Below the pieces are notes generated by a model. The model saw only the letters and a list, made by a program, of their open reading frames with translations. It made no database searches and had not been told where the DNA came from. From contig NZ_CP050192.1 of the NCBI RefSeq assembly GCF_011694515.1, positions 2,849,301-2,913,300 on the forward strand: a DNA stretch of 64,000 bases. Reading direction: 5' to 3'. The position numbers and the translations under genes were made by a program. The stretch is from Mycobacterium sp. DL592. Lineage in GTDB: Bacteria > Actinomycetota > Actinomycetes > Mycobacteriales > Mycobacteriaceae. The first letter of the stretch is position 1, and the number at the start of each line of letters is the position of its first letter. This document shows, piece after piece, positions 54,456-61,900 of the stretch.

Positions 54456-55829
54456 ATGAGCGACGCCGCACCGGCAACGTTGCCGCCCGGGCCTCCCCTG
54501 CCACCGGTCGTCCAGGCCGTTCTGATGTGGCGGTACTGGCCGCGGTTCGTCGCCGCCTGCCGCCGCCGCTACGGCACCGAGTTCACGGTGCGCGTTGCCG
54601 GACTGGGCAGCATCGTCTACCTGACCGACCCGGCCGAGATCAAGAAGGTGTTTGCCGGGGACACCACGACTTTCCATGCCGGCGAAGCGAATTCCGTCCT
54701 GAAGGGGCTACTGGGTCCGGCCTCGGTGCTGGTGATCGACGAGGACGTACACCGGGACCGCCGCAGGTTGATGCTCGAGCCGTTCACCCGCGACGCGGTG
54801 GCGCGCCAAACCGCGATCATGACCGAGGTCGCCGCCGCCGATATCGACCGCTGGCCGGTGGGCACACCGTTCGCGGTGGCACCACGAATGTCTGCGATCA
54901 CCCTCGAAGTCATCCTGCGGACGGTGATCGGGGCGACCGACCCGGCCCGGCTGGCGGCCCTGCGAACGGTGATGCCGCGCCTGCTCAACCTCTCCTCGAC
55001 CCAGTTGGTGGCCATTGCCTCACCCAAACTGCAGAGCCGGTTGCCGTGGCGGGGAGTGCGCCAGCGGATCGAGGACGCCGACCGGCTGCTGTACGCCGAG
55101 ATCGCCGAACGCCGCGCCGACCCGGACCTGGCCTCGCGCCCGGACGCGCTGGCAATGCTGGTGCGGGCCGCCGACCAGGACAGCCGCACCATGACCGATG
55201 CCGAATTGCGCGATCAGCTGATGACCCTGCTCGTGGCCGGACACGACACGACGGCGACCGGGCTGTCCTGGGCGTTGGAGCGACTGACCCGCCACCCGGC
55301 GGTGCTCGCCAAGGCGGTTGCAGCCGCCCAGGCCAGTGCCGCCGGCGACCCCGAGGGTGACGAGTACCTCGACGCGATCGCCAAGGAGACCTTGCGCAAC
55401 CGGCCCGTGGTGTTCGACGTGGGGCGCATCCTGACCCGGCCGGTGGAGGTCGCCGGCTACCGGTTGCCCGCGGGTGTGATGGTGGCCCCGGGCGTGGGCC
55501 TGGTGCACTCCGACGAGACGATCTACCCCGACCCGGACCGCTTCGACCCGGACCGCATGGTGGGCGCGACGCTGAGCCCGACGACGTGGTTGCCGTTCGG
55601 CGGCGGTGCCCGCCGCTGCCTCGGCGCCACCTTCGCGATGGCAGAGATGCGGGTGGTGCTGCGCGAGGTTCTGCTGCGTGCGGAGTTGGCGACCACCACT
55701 GATCCCGGTGAGCGCCAACGGGTCAAGCACGTCATCCTCATCCCGGATCGCGGTGGGCGTATCCGGGTGAACCGGCTGCGGGCGCCACAGCCGATGCTCG
55801 ACATCGCGACGAGCCGCGAAACCAACTAG
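54456..55829 (+). CDS. Cytochrome P450
   Basis: This 457-residue heme monooxygenase has the I-helix motif [10 protein letters not shown], the K-helix ExxR (KETLRNRP) and the heme Cys388 in [18 protein letters not shown]. The N-terminus [22 protein letters not shown] resembles the CYP135/138 group of mycobacteria. It has no membrane anchor. Substrate unknown; the SnoaL-like gene follows in convergent orientation. Control by the divergent FCD-type GntR regulator is likely. Confidence 0.92.
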   Translation: MSDAAPATLPPGPPLPPVVQAVLMWRYWPRFVAACRRRYGTEFTVRVAGLGSIVYLTDPAEIKKVFAGDTTTFHAGEANSVLKGLLGPASVLVIDEDVHRDRRRLMLEPFTRDAVARQTAIMTEVAAADIDRWPVGTPFAVAPRMSAITLEVILRTVIGATDPARLAALRTVMPRLLNLSSTQLVAIASPKLQSRLPWRGVRQRIEDADRLLYAEIAERRADPDLASRPDALAMLVRAADQDSRTMTDAELRDQLMTLLVAGHDTTATGLSWALERLTRHPAVLAKAVAAAQASAAGDPEGDEYLDAIAKETLRNRPVVFDVGRILTRPVEVAGYRLPAGVMVAPGVGLVHSDETIYPDPDRFDPDRMVGATLSPTTWLPFGGGARRCLGATFAMAEMRVVLREVLLRAELATTTDPGERQRVKHVILIPDRGGRIRVNRLRAPQPMLDIATSRETN

Positions 55830-55854
55830 CAGGCAAGCGATTTCGAGGCGCGCT

Positions 55855-56358
55855 CTATCGGTTGGGTCGGTCGAGGAATCCCGGGGTGACGTCGACACGG
55901 ATGCGGGTCAGGGTGCGTGAACTGATCAGCCATCGCCCGTCGACCTTGCGATAGGTCTCGTGGTAGTGGCCCCAGCCGTGCAGATGTTCCTCGGTCTCGC
56001 CGTGGGTCCACCACAGCCGGTCCTCCATCGCCCAGACACCGCGGGCGGTCGTGTCGGTGGTGAGCTCGATCAGCGGGGTGTGGCCGTGATGGACCGACGT
56101 GATGGGCACCGGGCCGTCCAACGTGGCCCTGATGGCGGTGCTGAGTGCCTCCCGGCCGACGACGACCGGGGCGGGGGTGTCACCGGCTCGGCGGGCGTCG
56201 CGCCAGGTGTCGCTGACGACGTCCTCGGTGTGGAAGTCGCCGTAGTGCTCCCAGTCCTTGGCGTCCAGGCAGTGCAGCCGGCCGGCGAAGACGGCGTTGA
56301 TCTCTTCGATGGCCAGCAGCCGCTCGACGGGGCTGAGGGTCACAGGTGCGCCGGTCAT
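55855..56358 (-). CDS. SnoaL-like (NTF2-fold) protein
   Basis: This 167-residue protein has an NTF2-like fold with LLAIEEINAVFAGRLHCLDA, HTEDVVSDT and HHGHTPLIELT, and WLISSRTLTRIRVD near the end, as in SnoaL/ring-hydroxylating-subunit-like enzymes. Such proteins may be isomerases, hydratases or ligand-binding. ATG 56358 (MTGAPVTLSPVERL) is chosen; the frame continues upstream through the tRNA gene, which is not coding. Convergent with the P450 gene. Confidence 0.82.
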   Translation of the reverse strand: MTGAPVTLSPVERLLAIEEINAVFAGRLHCLDAKDWEHYGDFHTEDVVSDTWRDARRAGDTPAPVVVGREALSTAIRATLDGPVPITSVHHGHTPLIELTTDTTARGVWAMEDRLWWTHGETEEHLHGWGHYHETYRKVDGRWLISSRTLTRIRVDVTPGFLDRPNR

Positions 56359-56427
56359 GCCGAGATCGTCGGGATTCGGGGGCGCCGCCTCAAGGGCGAG
56401 TCTCGATGAATGGCTTGGCCATAAAGG

Positions 56428-56502
56428 TGGTGGTCCCGGCTGGGATCGAACCAGCGACCTTCCGCGTGTGAGGCGGACGCTCTCCCGCTGAGCTACGAGA
56501 CC
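56428..56502 (-). tRNA. tRNA-Val (anticodon CAC)
   Basis: On the minus strand GGTCTCG pairs with CGGGACC in the acceptor stem. D, anticodon and T arms are all present, and the anticodon loop CTCACAC gives CAC. A 3' CCA is encoded. Confidence 0.95.
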
Positions 56503-56549
56503 GAGTGGCAGTTGCACCGCCGAAGCGGGCGACGACGCCGAGGCAGAAC

Positions 56550-56578
56550 ATTATCACGACGCGACCATCGGCTCGGAA
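56550..56578 (-). promoter_or_regulatory. Putative promoter of tRNA-Val(CAC)
   Basis: On the minus strand, TTCCGA (56573-56578) and GATAAT (56550-56555) are separated by 17 bases, about 48 bases before the tRNA 5' end. The -10 is strong and the -35 weak. Confidence 0.4.
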
Positions 56579-56609
56579 TGCGCTTGTCACCACAGGTGAC
56601 CATAGGGAT

Positions 56610-56639
56610 TTGTGTGGCTTCGGTTGCGTCGACTATTGT
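56610..56639 (+). promoter_or_regulatory. Putative promoter of the tRNA-Gly/Cys/Val cluster
   Basis: TTGTGT (56610-56615) and TATTGT (56634-56639) are separated by 18 bases and lie 38 bases before tRNA-Gly. Confidence 0.5.
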
Positions 56640-56676
56640 CGTGCTTCGCACCGGATGACGATCTCATTCGGAGCGC

Positions 56677-56749
56677 GCGGATGTAGCGCAGTTGGTAGCG
56701 CATCACCTTGCCAAGGTGAGGGTCGCGGGTTCGAATCCCGTCATCCGCT
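56677..56749 (+). tRNA. tRNA-Gly (anticodon GCC)
   Basis: The acceptor stem GCGGATG/CATCCGC, the T-arm GCGGGTTCGAATCCCGT and the anticodon stem-loop TCACC-TTGCCAA-GGTGA are all present, giving anticodon GCC. No CCA is encoded. Confidence 0.96.
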
Positions 56750-56778
56750 CGAAGGTGCAACTGGCATCAAACCCCAAC

Positions 56779-56852
56779 GGTGGAGTGGCCGAGTGGTGAG
56801 GCAACGGCCTGCAAAGCCGTGCACACGGGTTCGATTCCCGTCTCCACCTCCA
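56779..56852 (+). tRNA. tRNA-Cys (anticodon GCA)
   Basis: The acceptor stem GGTGGAG/CTCCACC with discriminator U, and the anticodon stem-loop ACGGC-CTGCAAA-GCCGT give anticodon GCA. A CCA follows the discriminator base. Confidence 0.96.
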
Positions 56853-56874
56853 ACAAGGATCAACCGATAGACCC

Positions 56875-56949
56875 GCGCGATTAGCTCAGCGGGAGAGCGC
56901 TTCCCTGACACGGAAGAGGTCACTGGTTCAATCCCAGTATCGCGCACCA
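56875..56949 (+). tRNA. tRNA-Val (anticodon GAC)
   Basis: The acceptor stem GCGCGAT/ATCGCGC and the anticodon stem-loop CTTCC-CTGACAC-GGAAG give anticodon GAC. A 3' CCA is encoded. Last tRNA of the plus-strand cluster. Confidence 0.96.
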
Positions 56950-56963
56950 CATCGACCTGATGG

Positions 56964-56990
56964 AGCCCGGTTTCGGCCGGGTTTTCCTCA
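56964..56990 (+). terminator. Intrinsic terminator of the tRNA cluster
   Basis: AGCCCGG (56964-56970) pairs with CCGGGTT (56977-56983) over the 6-base loop TTTCGG, followed by TTCCTCATT. It starts 15 bases after tRNA-Val(GAC). Confidence 0.75.
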
Positions 56991-57115
56991 TTTGATGGCG
57001 TCGCGGGAGTTTGCGAGTTCCAACGACTCGGACCCAATCTCGGCGTCAAATCCCCTGTCGAAAAGTAGACTCGTCTTCGCTGGTGGCTGCCATGCCGCCG
57101 TAGACGGGGAGCTCC

Positions 57116-57838
57116 ATGGCAGTACAGGCCAGAGCCGAGGTAACGCGCAAGCGGATTATCGACGCCGCCGTCGAACTGTTCGACGGCACCCGATACGGCG
57201 AGACTGGGCTGGCCGACATCATCAGCCGGGCTGAAGTCACCAAAGGCGCCTTCTACTACCACTTCCCCAGCAAGGAATCGGTGGCGTTGGCGATCATCGA
57301 GCAGTACGAAGAGGATTTCCGCGCCGCCATGATCCGAGTCGTCGGCGCATCCGATGCCCCCGCCCTCGACAACATCATCCGCTCGACGTTCGTCGTGGCC
57401 CAGATGCACCGACAGGACAACCTGGCCCGCGTCGCCAACCAACTGCGGCAGTCGTTGTCCCAAATGAGCTCCGTCGCTGCCCAGGTCTACGAGAAACGCC
57501 GCAAGACCATCTTCACGGTGATGACCGACGGCATCCGTCGAGCGGTCGCCCAGGGCGATGTCGCCGCGGACATCGATGTCGACGGGCTGGCCCGAACCAT
57601 CTGGTCGGCGTCGTTGGGCAACCGCGTCCTTTCCGACAGCATCGGCGACGACATGTTCGCTCGTCTCACCAGCATCTGGCAGGTACTGCTGCGCGGCATC
57701 GTGCCGGCCCAGTCGTTGGAGTACTTCCACGAGGTGGCCAGGCGGATGGGTCAGCAGTACTCAGAACACGGGATGGCCGACCTGGACCGCGAGCGCAATC
57801 ACGCCGAGGCCAGAGGTCCGGGTCGCCAGGGGGGATAG
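57116..57838 (+). CDS. TetR-family regulator, ScbR (gamma-butyrolactone receptor)-like, first of a tandem pair
   Basis: This 240-residue repressor has the ScbR-type N-terminus (VQARAEVTRKRIIDAAVELF) and DNA-binding helices GLADIISRAEVTKGAFYYHF and PSKESVALAII. The helix TKGAFYYHF is typical of gamma-butyrolactone receptor-like proteins of actinomycetes. A C-terminal tail of about 25 charged residues is extra. It is followed three bases later by a paralogue. The ligand is unknown and no butyrolactone synthase gene is seen here. Confidence 0.88.
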   Translation: MAVQARAEVTRKRIIDAAVELFDGTRYGETGLADIISRAEVTKGAFYYHFPSKESVALAIIEQYEEDFRAAMIRVVGASDAPALDNIIRSTFVVAQMHRQDNLARVANQLRQSLSQMSSVAAQVYEKRRKTIFTVMTDGIRRAVAQGDVAADIDVDGLARTIWSASLGNRVLSDSIGDDMFARLTSIWQVLLRGIVPAQSLEYFHEVARRMGQQYSEHGMADLDRERNHAEARGPGRQGG

Positions 57839-57840
57839 AG

Positions 57841-58479
57841 ATGGCACAGGCCAGAGCCGCCGCGACCCGTCAGGCGATCGTCGACGCCGCGATCAACCTG
57901 TTCAGCAAAAAAGGTTATGGCGAAACAAGTTTGGCTGAAATTCAGCAGCTGGCCGCGGTGACCAAGGGCGCGTTCTACTATCACTTCGATTCCAAGGACG
58001 CGGTAGCCGCCGCCGTCATCGGCCAATTCCACGACAAGATCCGCACAGCGTTTCGCCAGAGCATCGACCCGCCGGCTCAGCCCGGCCTGGAGGGCATCGT
58101 GCGCGGCACCTTCGCGGTGGCCCAGCTGATGCACTCCGACGACTCGGTGCGCGTCGGCAACGAACTCTCCCAGGCCCTCGGCCAGGTCAGCGCTGCCGGG
58201 CAGCAGATCTTCGCCCAGACCACGGTCGCCTTCGTCGAGGAAGTGAAGAACGCGCTCGCTGCAGGCGACCTGCGCCCCGACCTCAAGCCCGACGACGTCG
58301 GCGAGACCATCTGGGTCTCGGTGATCGGCTGCCAATTCCTGTCCGCGGCGATCGGCGACGACCAGGTGACCCGGCTGACCCAAGCCTGGCGGGTGCTGCT
58401 GCGGGCGATCGTTCCCGCCGAATCGCTGCCCTACTTCTACGAAGTTCTGCGACGAACCGCCCTCGAAAGCAGCGGTTAG
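57841..58479 (+). CDS. TetR-family regulator, ScbR-like, second of a tandem pair
   Basis: This 212-residue protein is a paralogue of the preceding one: same N-terminus pattern (AQARAAATRQAIVDAAINLF), helix-turn-helix ETSLAEIQQLAAVTKGAFYY, and the same C-terminal IVPAESLPYFYEVLRR, compared with IVPAQSLEYFHEVARR. The two genes are almost contiguous and co-transcribed, so the proteins may form homo- or heterodimers. Confidence 0.88.
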   Translation: MAQARAAATRQAIVDAAINLFSKKGYGETSLAEIQQLAAVTKGAFYYHFDSKDAVAAAVIGQFHDKIRTAFRQSIDPPAQPGLEGIVRGTFAVAQLMHSDDSVRVGNELSQALGQVSAAGQQIFAQTTVAFVEEVKNALAAGDLRPDLKPDDVGETIWVSVIGCQFLSAAIGDDQVTRLTQAWRVLLRAIVPAESLPYFYEVLRRTALESSG

Positions 58480-58739
58480 CGCAAATGCCTTACCGCGTCG
58501 TCAATTTTGTCGTCGAACCCGCCCCAACCGACCCCCCGGTGGCGTAAATTCTCGCGACGAGGTTGAGATAACAGCCATCAGCCGGTCGTGCGCCGGTGCG
58601 CCCCAAGAGCGCGCGCCCGCCCACCGCCGCAAGCCGGTCTCCAGGGGCGGGACACCGTAGCCATCCCCTTGCGCTATGCGCGCTCGCCCCTGGAGACCAT
58701 CTGCTGCACGCCACAGCTTCGAGCGCCGGGGGGATCAAC

Positions 58740-59486
58740 GTGGACTGGGAGTCCGGACCGACACCGCTGTGCCAGCGCGTCATCGTCGCGGCGAGCGACG
58801 AACTCGCCTCACGGGGCATCGACAACTTCACCATCGAAGGTGTCGCGGCGCGTGCCGGTGTCGAGGCCGAAGCCATTAGGCAGATCTGGGGCGACCGGCG
58901 AGTGCTATTGATAGATGCGCCCCTGCGCGGTGCACAGCAGTCCGTCCCGATCCCGGACACCGGTTCGCTTCGCACCGACCTCGTGGCCTACGCACACTCG
59001 CTGTCGGCGGCATCGGCGAATCCGAGCGCGCGAGCGGTGCTGTACTCACTGATTCCGCCCAGCAAGGATTGGGACCCCACCGAGGTCCGCGCCGACTTCT
59101 GGGAAATCCGCTTCGACAAGATCGCCACCATCCTGCGCCGCGCCGCCGCGCGCGGCGAACTGCGCAGCGGAGTCGATCCTTTGGAAGCCATGCGGCTGTT
59201 GAGCACCGCGTTGAACTACGACGTCCTGTTCACCGACAGTCCGATGCGCCCAGAGTATGCAGAGCAGGTACTGGACATCTTCATCAGAGGAGTCAGCCGA
59301 GAAGGCGGTACCGACAAGGCATTTCCGGCAGTTGGTCTTTTGCCGCAGTTCGCCCGGGTGACACGTCGGACCAGGTTTATCGTCGGTTCATGGACATGGC
59401 CGAAAAGGCTGACCAGATCCGCGCTCGCGAGGCGGCACAAGACGCCGAACGCCAGCGCAAGTGGGTCCTCACCCGCCAGGCGCTAG
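58740..59486 (+). CDS. TetR-family regulator with an overlapping 3' extension
   Basis: This protein of about 248 residues has a TetR-type helix-turn-helix region (GIDNFTIEGVAARAGVEAEAIRQIWGDRRVLLID, in part IEGVAARAGVEAEAIRQIWG) and a ligand domain (about 80-195). GTG 58740 follows GGGGGAT. Homologous-looking sequence ends near residue 195 (IFIRGVSREGG). The last about 50 residues (SWTWPKRLTRSALARRHKT) look like out-of-frame translation of the next gene, which it overlaps by 97 bases. A frameshift near the end is possible. Confidence 0.7.
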   Translation: MDWESGPTPLCQRVIVAASDELASRGIDNFTIEGVAARAGVEAEAIRQIWGDRRVLLIDAPLRGAQQSVPIPDTGSLRTDLVAYAHSLSAASANPSARAVLYSLIPPSKDWDPTEVRADFWEIRFDKIATILRRAAARGELRSGVDPLEAMRLLSTALNYDVLFTDSPMRPEYAEQVLDIFIRGVSREGGTDKAFPAVGLLPQFARVTRRTRFIVGSWTWPKRLTRSALARRHKTPNASASGSSPARR

Positions 59487-59845
59487 ACGAGCTGGCCCCA
59501 GAGGTCGCCGTCGAATGCGCCAAACGCCGCCTGCCCACGGCCAGCGTTGGCGCCCTCAAGCTGCACAGGGCATGGGTGTTCGCGGTGGCCGCCAACGCTG
59601 AACCAGGCGAAACGACCGTCTGCATGCATCTGGCGTTTCACCGGGATGCCACCTGGACGCTGCTGGGTTACCACCACGGCGTATGCACCACGCCGGTCAA
59701 CAAGAACGCCACGTTCCATCCGGGACTGCGACAGGGTTTTGTCTTTGACAGGTATCGCCACGAGGCAGAGGTGGTGGTCAGATTGCCTCGCGAAGAACTG
59801 CGCAGGCGAATTCTCGACCAGATAGCGGATAGGCAGAGAGCTTAG
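59390..59845 (+). CDS. Hypothetical protein
   Basis: This 151-residue protein has a charged, coiled-coil-prone N-terminus (EKADQIRAREAAQDAERQRK) and a compact alpha/beta C-terminus with two Cys and WTLLGYHHGVCTTPVNKN. I recognise no family. ATG 59390 lies inside the upstream TetR gene; ATG 59396 is an alternative. The 3' end overlaps the convergent small membrane protein gene by four bases. Confidence 0.55.
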   Translation: MDMAEKADQIRAREAAQDAERQRKWVLTRQALDELAPEVAVECAKRRLPTASVGALKLHRAWVFAVAANAEPGETTVCMHLAFHRDATWTLLGYHHGVCTTPVNKNATFHPGLRQGFVFDRYRHEAEVVVRLPREELRRRILDQIADRQRA

Positions 59846-60141
59846 GTTCCCGCGGAAAAGCCTTGCGGCGCAAAGGATGCCACAGCAGTGACGGCCACAG
59901 CTGTCAGGATGACGGTGGTGAGGATGACCGCCAGGATCATCTGGGTGCTGAGGTGGAAGCTGGGGTTCGGTGACACGTCGGCGCGTTCGTCGACGACATC
60001 GCAGGGTTCGGCGAGTGCCGCGTCCTGATCAGTCTCGGCTGGCGCCGTCAGGGACGGTTCCGGGATGACGAACACCGTGTGGATGCCGTGCGCGGTGGGC
60101 GCATCGGCCACGGCGGCGGTTTCGGCGGTCAAGAGGTTCAT
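59842..60141 (-). CDS. Hypothetical tail-anchored protein
   Basis: This 99-residue protein has an acidic N-terminal part with PAETDQDAALAEPCD and one hydrophobic segment near the C-terminus (QMILAVILTTVILTAVAVTA), so it is likely tail-anchored with its N-terminus in the cytoplasm. ATG 60141 (MNLLTAETAAVADAPT) has AAGG upstream; the longer frame upstream lies in AT-richer, probably non-coding DNA. Family not recognised. Confidence 0.6.
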   Translation of the reverse strand: MNLLTAETAAVADAPTAHGIHTVFVIPEPSLTAPAETDQDAALAEPCDVVDERADVSPNPSFHLSTQMILAVILTTVILTAVAVTAVASFAPQGFSAGT

Positions 60142-60432
60142 GTCGGTGCCTTGCTGAGGGGGAGCAATTAGGGCCCCTTCATTAGTGCACTTATGCCAGC
60201 AAATTTCTAGAGGTTTGCCCAAAGTTGTGGCGAAGACCACACCATCGGCGGATGGCAAGCTGAGAGCAGCCTTACCTCGCACGAGCGTAACAGCATTTCA
60301 GAGCGCTCTTCTGAGTGAGAAGTGACAGCATCCGACAGTTCACTGACGCGTCTCAGCTGGCCCATTAAGGTGGCGCGCATCCAGAAATTTCCCGCTGTTG
60401 CAGGTATAGCAAATATTTGTGCGTCAGTTTCG
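60142..60432. other. AT-richer intergenic region
   Basis: No gene is supported in this stretch. It is noticeably richer in A and T than the surrounding DNA, for example around 60170-60215 and 60380-60425. This is consistent with promoter DNA for the small membrane protein and perhaps with foreign or decayed DNA next to the EF-Tu remnant. Confidence 0.5.
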
Positions 60433-60699
60433 TTACACGGCGACCTGGAATCCACCCGCAACGAGCACCTCACCTCGGTCCAGTTCGCATCCGTCGAGGC
60501 TCCCGAACAGCAGTCCGACGTTGTCGTCGGGACCCATTTCGTCGAGGGATCTTCGGAACTGCTCGATACCGTCAACAAGAACCAGCTGGGCGGGCTCGAC
60601 TCGGCCGGTCGCAATCAGGCCTCGCTTGCGGACGACGAACACGTCCCGGACAGTCAGGCGAAACTTGCGCCCGAGGCTACTCGCCGCCGCAGTGACCGC
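60433..60699 (-). pseudogene. EF-Tu domain 2-like remnant
   Basis: The minus-strand frame encodes KFRLTVRDVFVVRKRG, ATGRVE, VDGIEQFRRSLDEMGPDDN and VGLLFG, then LDRGEVLVAGG. This parallels EF-Tu domain 2 (VEDVF, RG, TGRVE, VTGxExFRKxLD, DNVGLLL, RGxV). It lacks the roughly dozen residues between the TGRVE strand and the V-x-G-I-E strand, and there is no good start codon: the first possible start (GTG 60642) lies inside the domain. It directly follows, in the same frame, the TAG stop of the secreted protein upstream. It is most likely a decayed copy of a small EF-Tu-like gene. Read-through is a less likely alternative. Confidence 0.65.
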
Positions 60700-61212
60700 C
60701 TACCAGCCGAACCCGAACCCTAATCCGGAATCCTTGGCCCACAGGCAGTCTCCGGCCAGGCGCACCGTGAACAGTTTCGGGAGCAGGTCCACCGACAGCG
60801 GGGCGCCCGGCTCACCGCTCGAGAGTTGCGGTGGGGCAAGGACTCCGGCGCTCACTACGGTGACCTGCTCTGCGCTGCAGGAGCTTGCGGGGTCCAGCGG
60901 AGTTGCGGTCCAACGCCCGGAGGTGAGGTTCGGGTTGCGAAAACCCTGACCGTGCAGAGTGATCGCCGGTCCATAACTCACCCAGGTGTCGTTCGGGTCG
61001 AACGGGCCCACCACCGCAGTCCAAGCGTGAGAGCCATCGGGGCCGGCGCGGCAGGCCAGGAAGTCACTGCCGTCGGGCAGCTGGGTCATGGCGTCGACCT
61101 GGTCCGCCGGGCATCCCGCACCCGCCTGCGGGAAGGCGGTGTCGGCCTGGGCGATCCCCGCGGTCAGCAGCAGCCCGGCAAGGACTGCCGGCACCGCGGC
61201 GCGTTTCACCAT
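60700..61212 (-). CDS. Hypothetical secreted protein
   Basis: This 170-residue protein has a Sec signal peptide (MVKRAAVPAVLAGLLLTAGI, cleavage near AQA-DTAFPQ) and four Cys (CPADQ, LACRAG, SSCSAEQ, GDCLWAK), which could form disulfides in the exported form. ATG 61212 with GTGGAG upstream. No family is recognised; mature regions have many small and polar residues, as in mycobacterial secreted proteins. Confidence 0.72.
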   Translation of the reverse strand: MVKRAAVPAVLAGLLLTAGIAQADTAFPQAGAGCPADQVDAMTQLPDGSDFLACRAGPDGSHAWTAVVGPFDPNDTWVSYGPAITLHGQGFRNPNLTSGRWTATPLDPASSCSAEQVTVVSAGVLAPPQLSSGEPGAPLSVDLLPKLFTVRLAGDCLWAKDSGLGFGFGW

Positions 61213-61327
61213 CTCCACTCCCCCACCATCGCGAAAACCCACGTCAAGGTTACGTCCAGCCGTGTTTACGGCAGCGTCAATAGAATGGCGCTACGATTCC
61301 AGACCTGACGAGGTCTGAGGGGGCACC

Positions 61328-61900
61328 GTGTCGTTCGTCAAACTGCTGCTGTCGTTCGCGCCGTGGATCGCCTTTCTGGTGATCGCCAGGGACACCATGG
61401 CGCGCGTCGAGATCGGACTTGTCACCGCGCTGGTCCTGTCGGTGGTGATGGCGGCGCTCAAACTGCATCGCGGGGTCATCATGTGGGTCGGGCTGGCCTT
61501 CTTCAGCATCGCGACCCTGGCCGTACTGGTCTTCCACAACATGTGGACCATCCGGCACCTCGGTGTGATGGCCAACGGCGCCCTCGCGCTCGGATCCTGG
61601 TTCACGCTGGCGATCGGCAAACCCTTCACCCTCGAATACGCCCGCGCCCACACCGACCCCGCGAAATGGCACGACCCGCTGTTCATCCGCGTCAACGTGT
61701 TGCTGACCGCGGTGTGGGCGTCGGTGTTCACCGTCAACACCGCCTTGGCGTGGGCGCTGATGAAACACGTGCTGCCCGAATGGGCTTGTCACACCGCCAG
61801 TTACACGACACTGATCGGCGCGGCCGCGTTCACGTCGTGGTACCCGGCCCACCTCCGCCGGGCAGCGGCACGATCAGCCGCGCCACCGCCTCAGGCGTAG
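61328..61900 (+). CDS. Hypothetical polytopic membrane protein
   Basis: This 190-residue protein has about five membrane helices (for example LLLSFAPWIAFLVIA; VEIGLVTALVLSVVM; VLLTAVWASVFTVNTALAW). The pattern TLAIGKPFTLEYARAHT is conserved in uncharacterised bacterial membrane proteins. GTG 61328 after GGGGGCACC. It ends 10 bases into the convergent acyl-CoA ligase gene. Confidence 0.75.
   Translation: MSFVKLLLSFAPWIAFLVIARDTMARVEIGLVTALVLSVVMAALKLHRGVIMWVGLAFFSIATLAVLVFHNMWTIRHLGVMANGALALGSWFTLAIGKPFTLEYARAHTDPAKWHDPLFIRVNVLLTAVWASVFTVNTALAWALMKHVLPEWACHTASYTTLIGAAAFTSWYPAHLRRAAARSAAPPPQA

Noticed and set aside
55835..55855. GCGATTTCGAGGCGCGCTC between the P450 and SnoaL-like genes as a third copy of the hairpin element
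   Set aside because: Only a short core resembles the arm and no partner arm is present at the right distance.
56428..56949. tRNA cluster as a possible integration site for a genomic island
   Set aside because: I see no duplicated tRNA 3' end, integrase or change of composition next to it.
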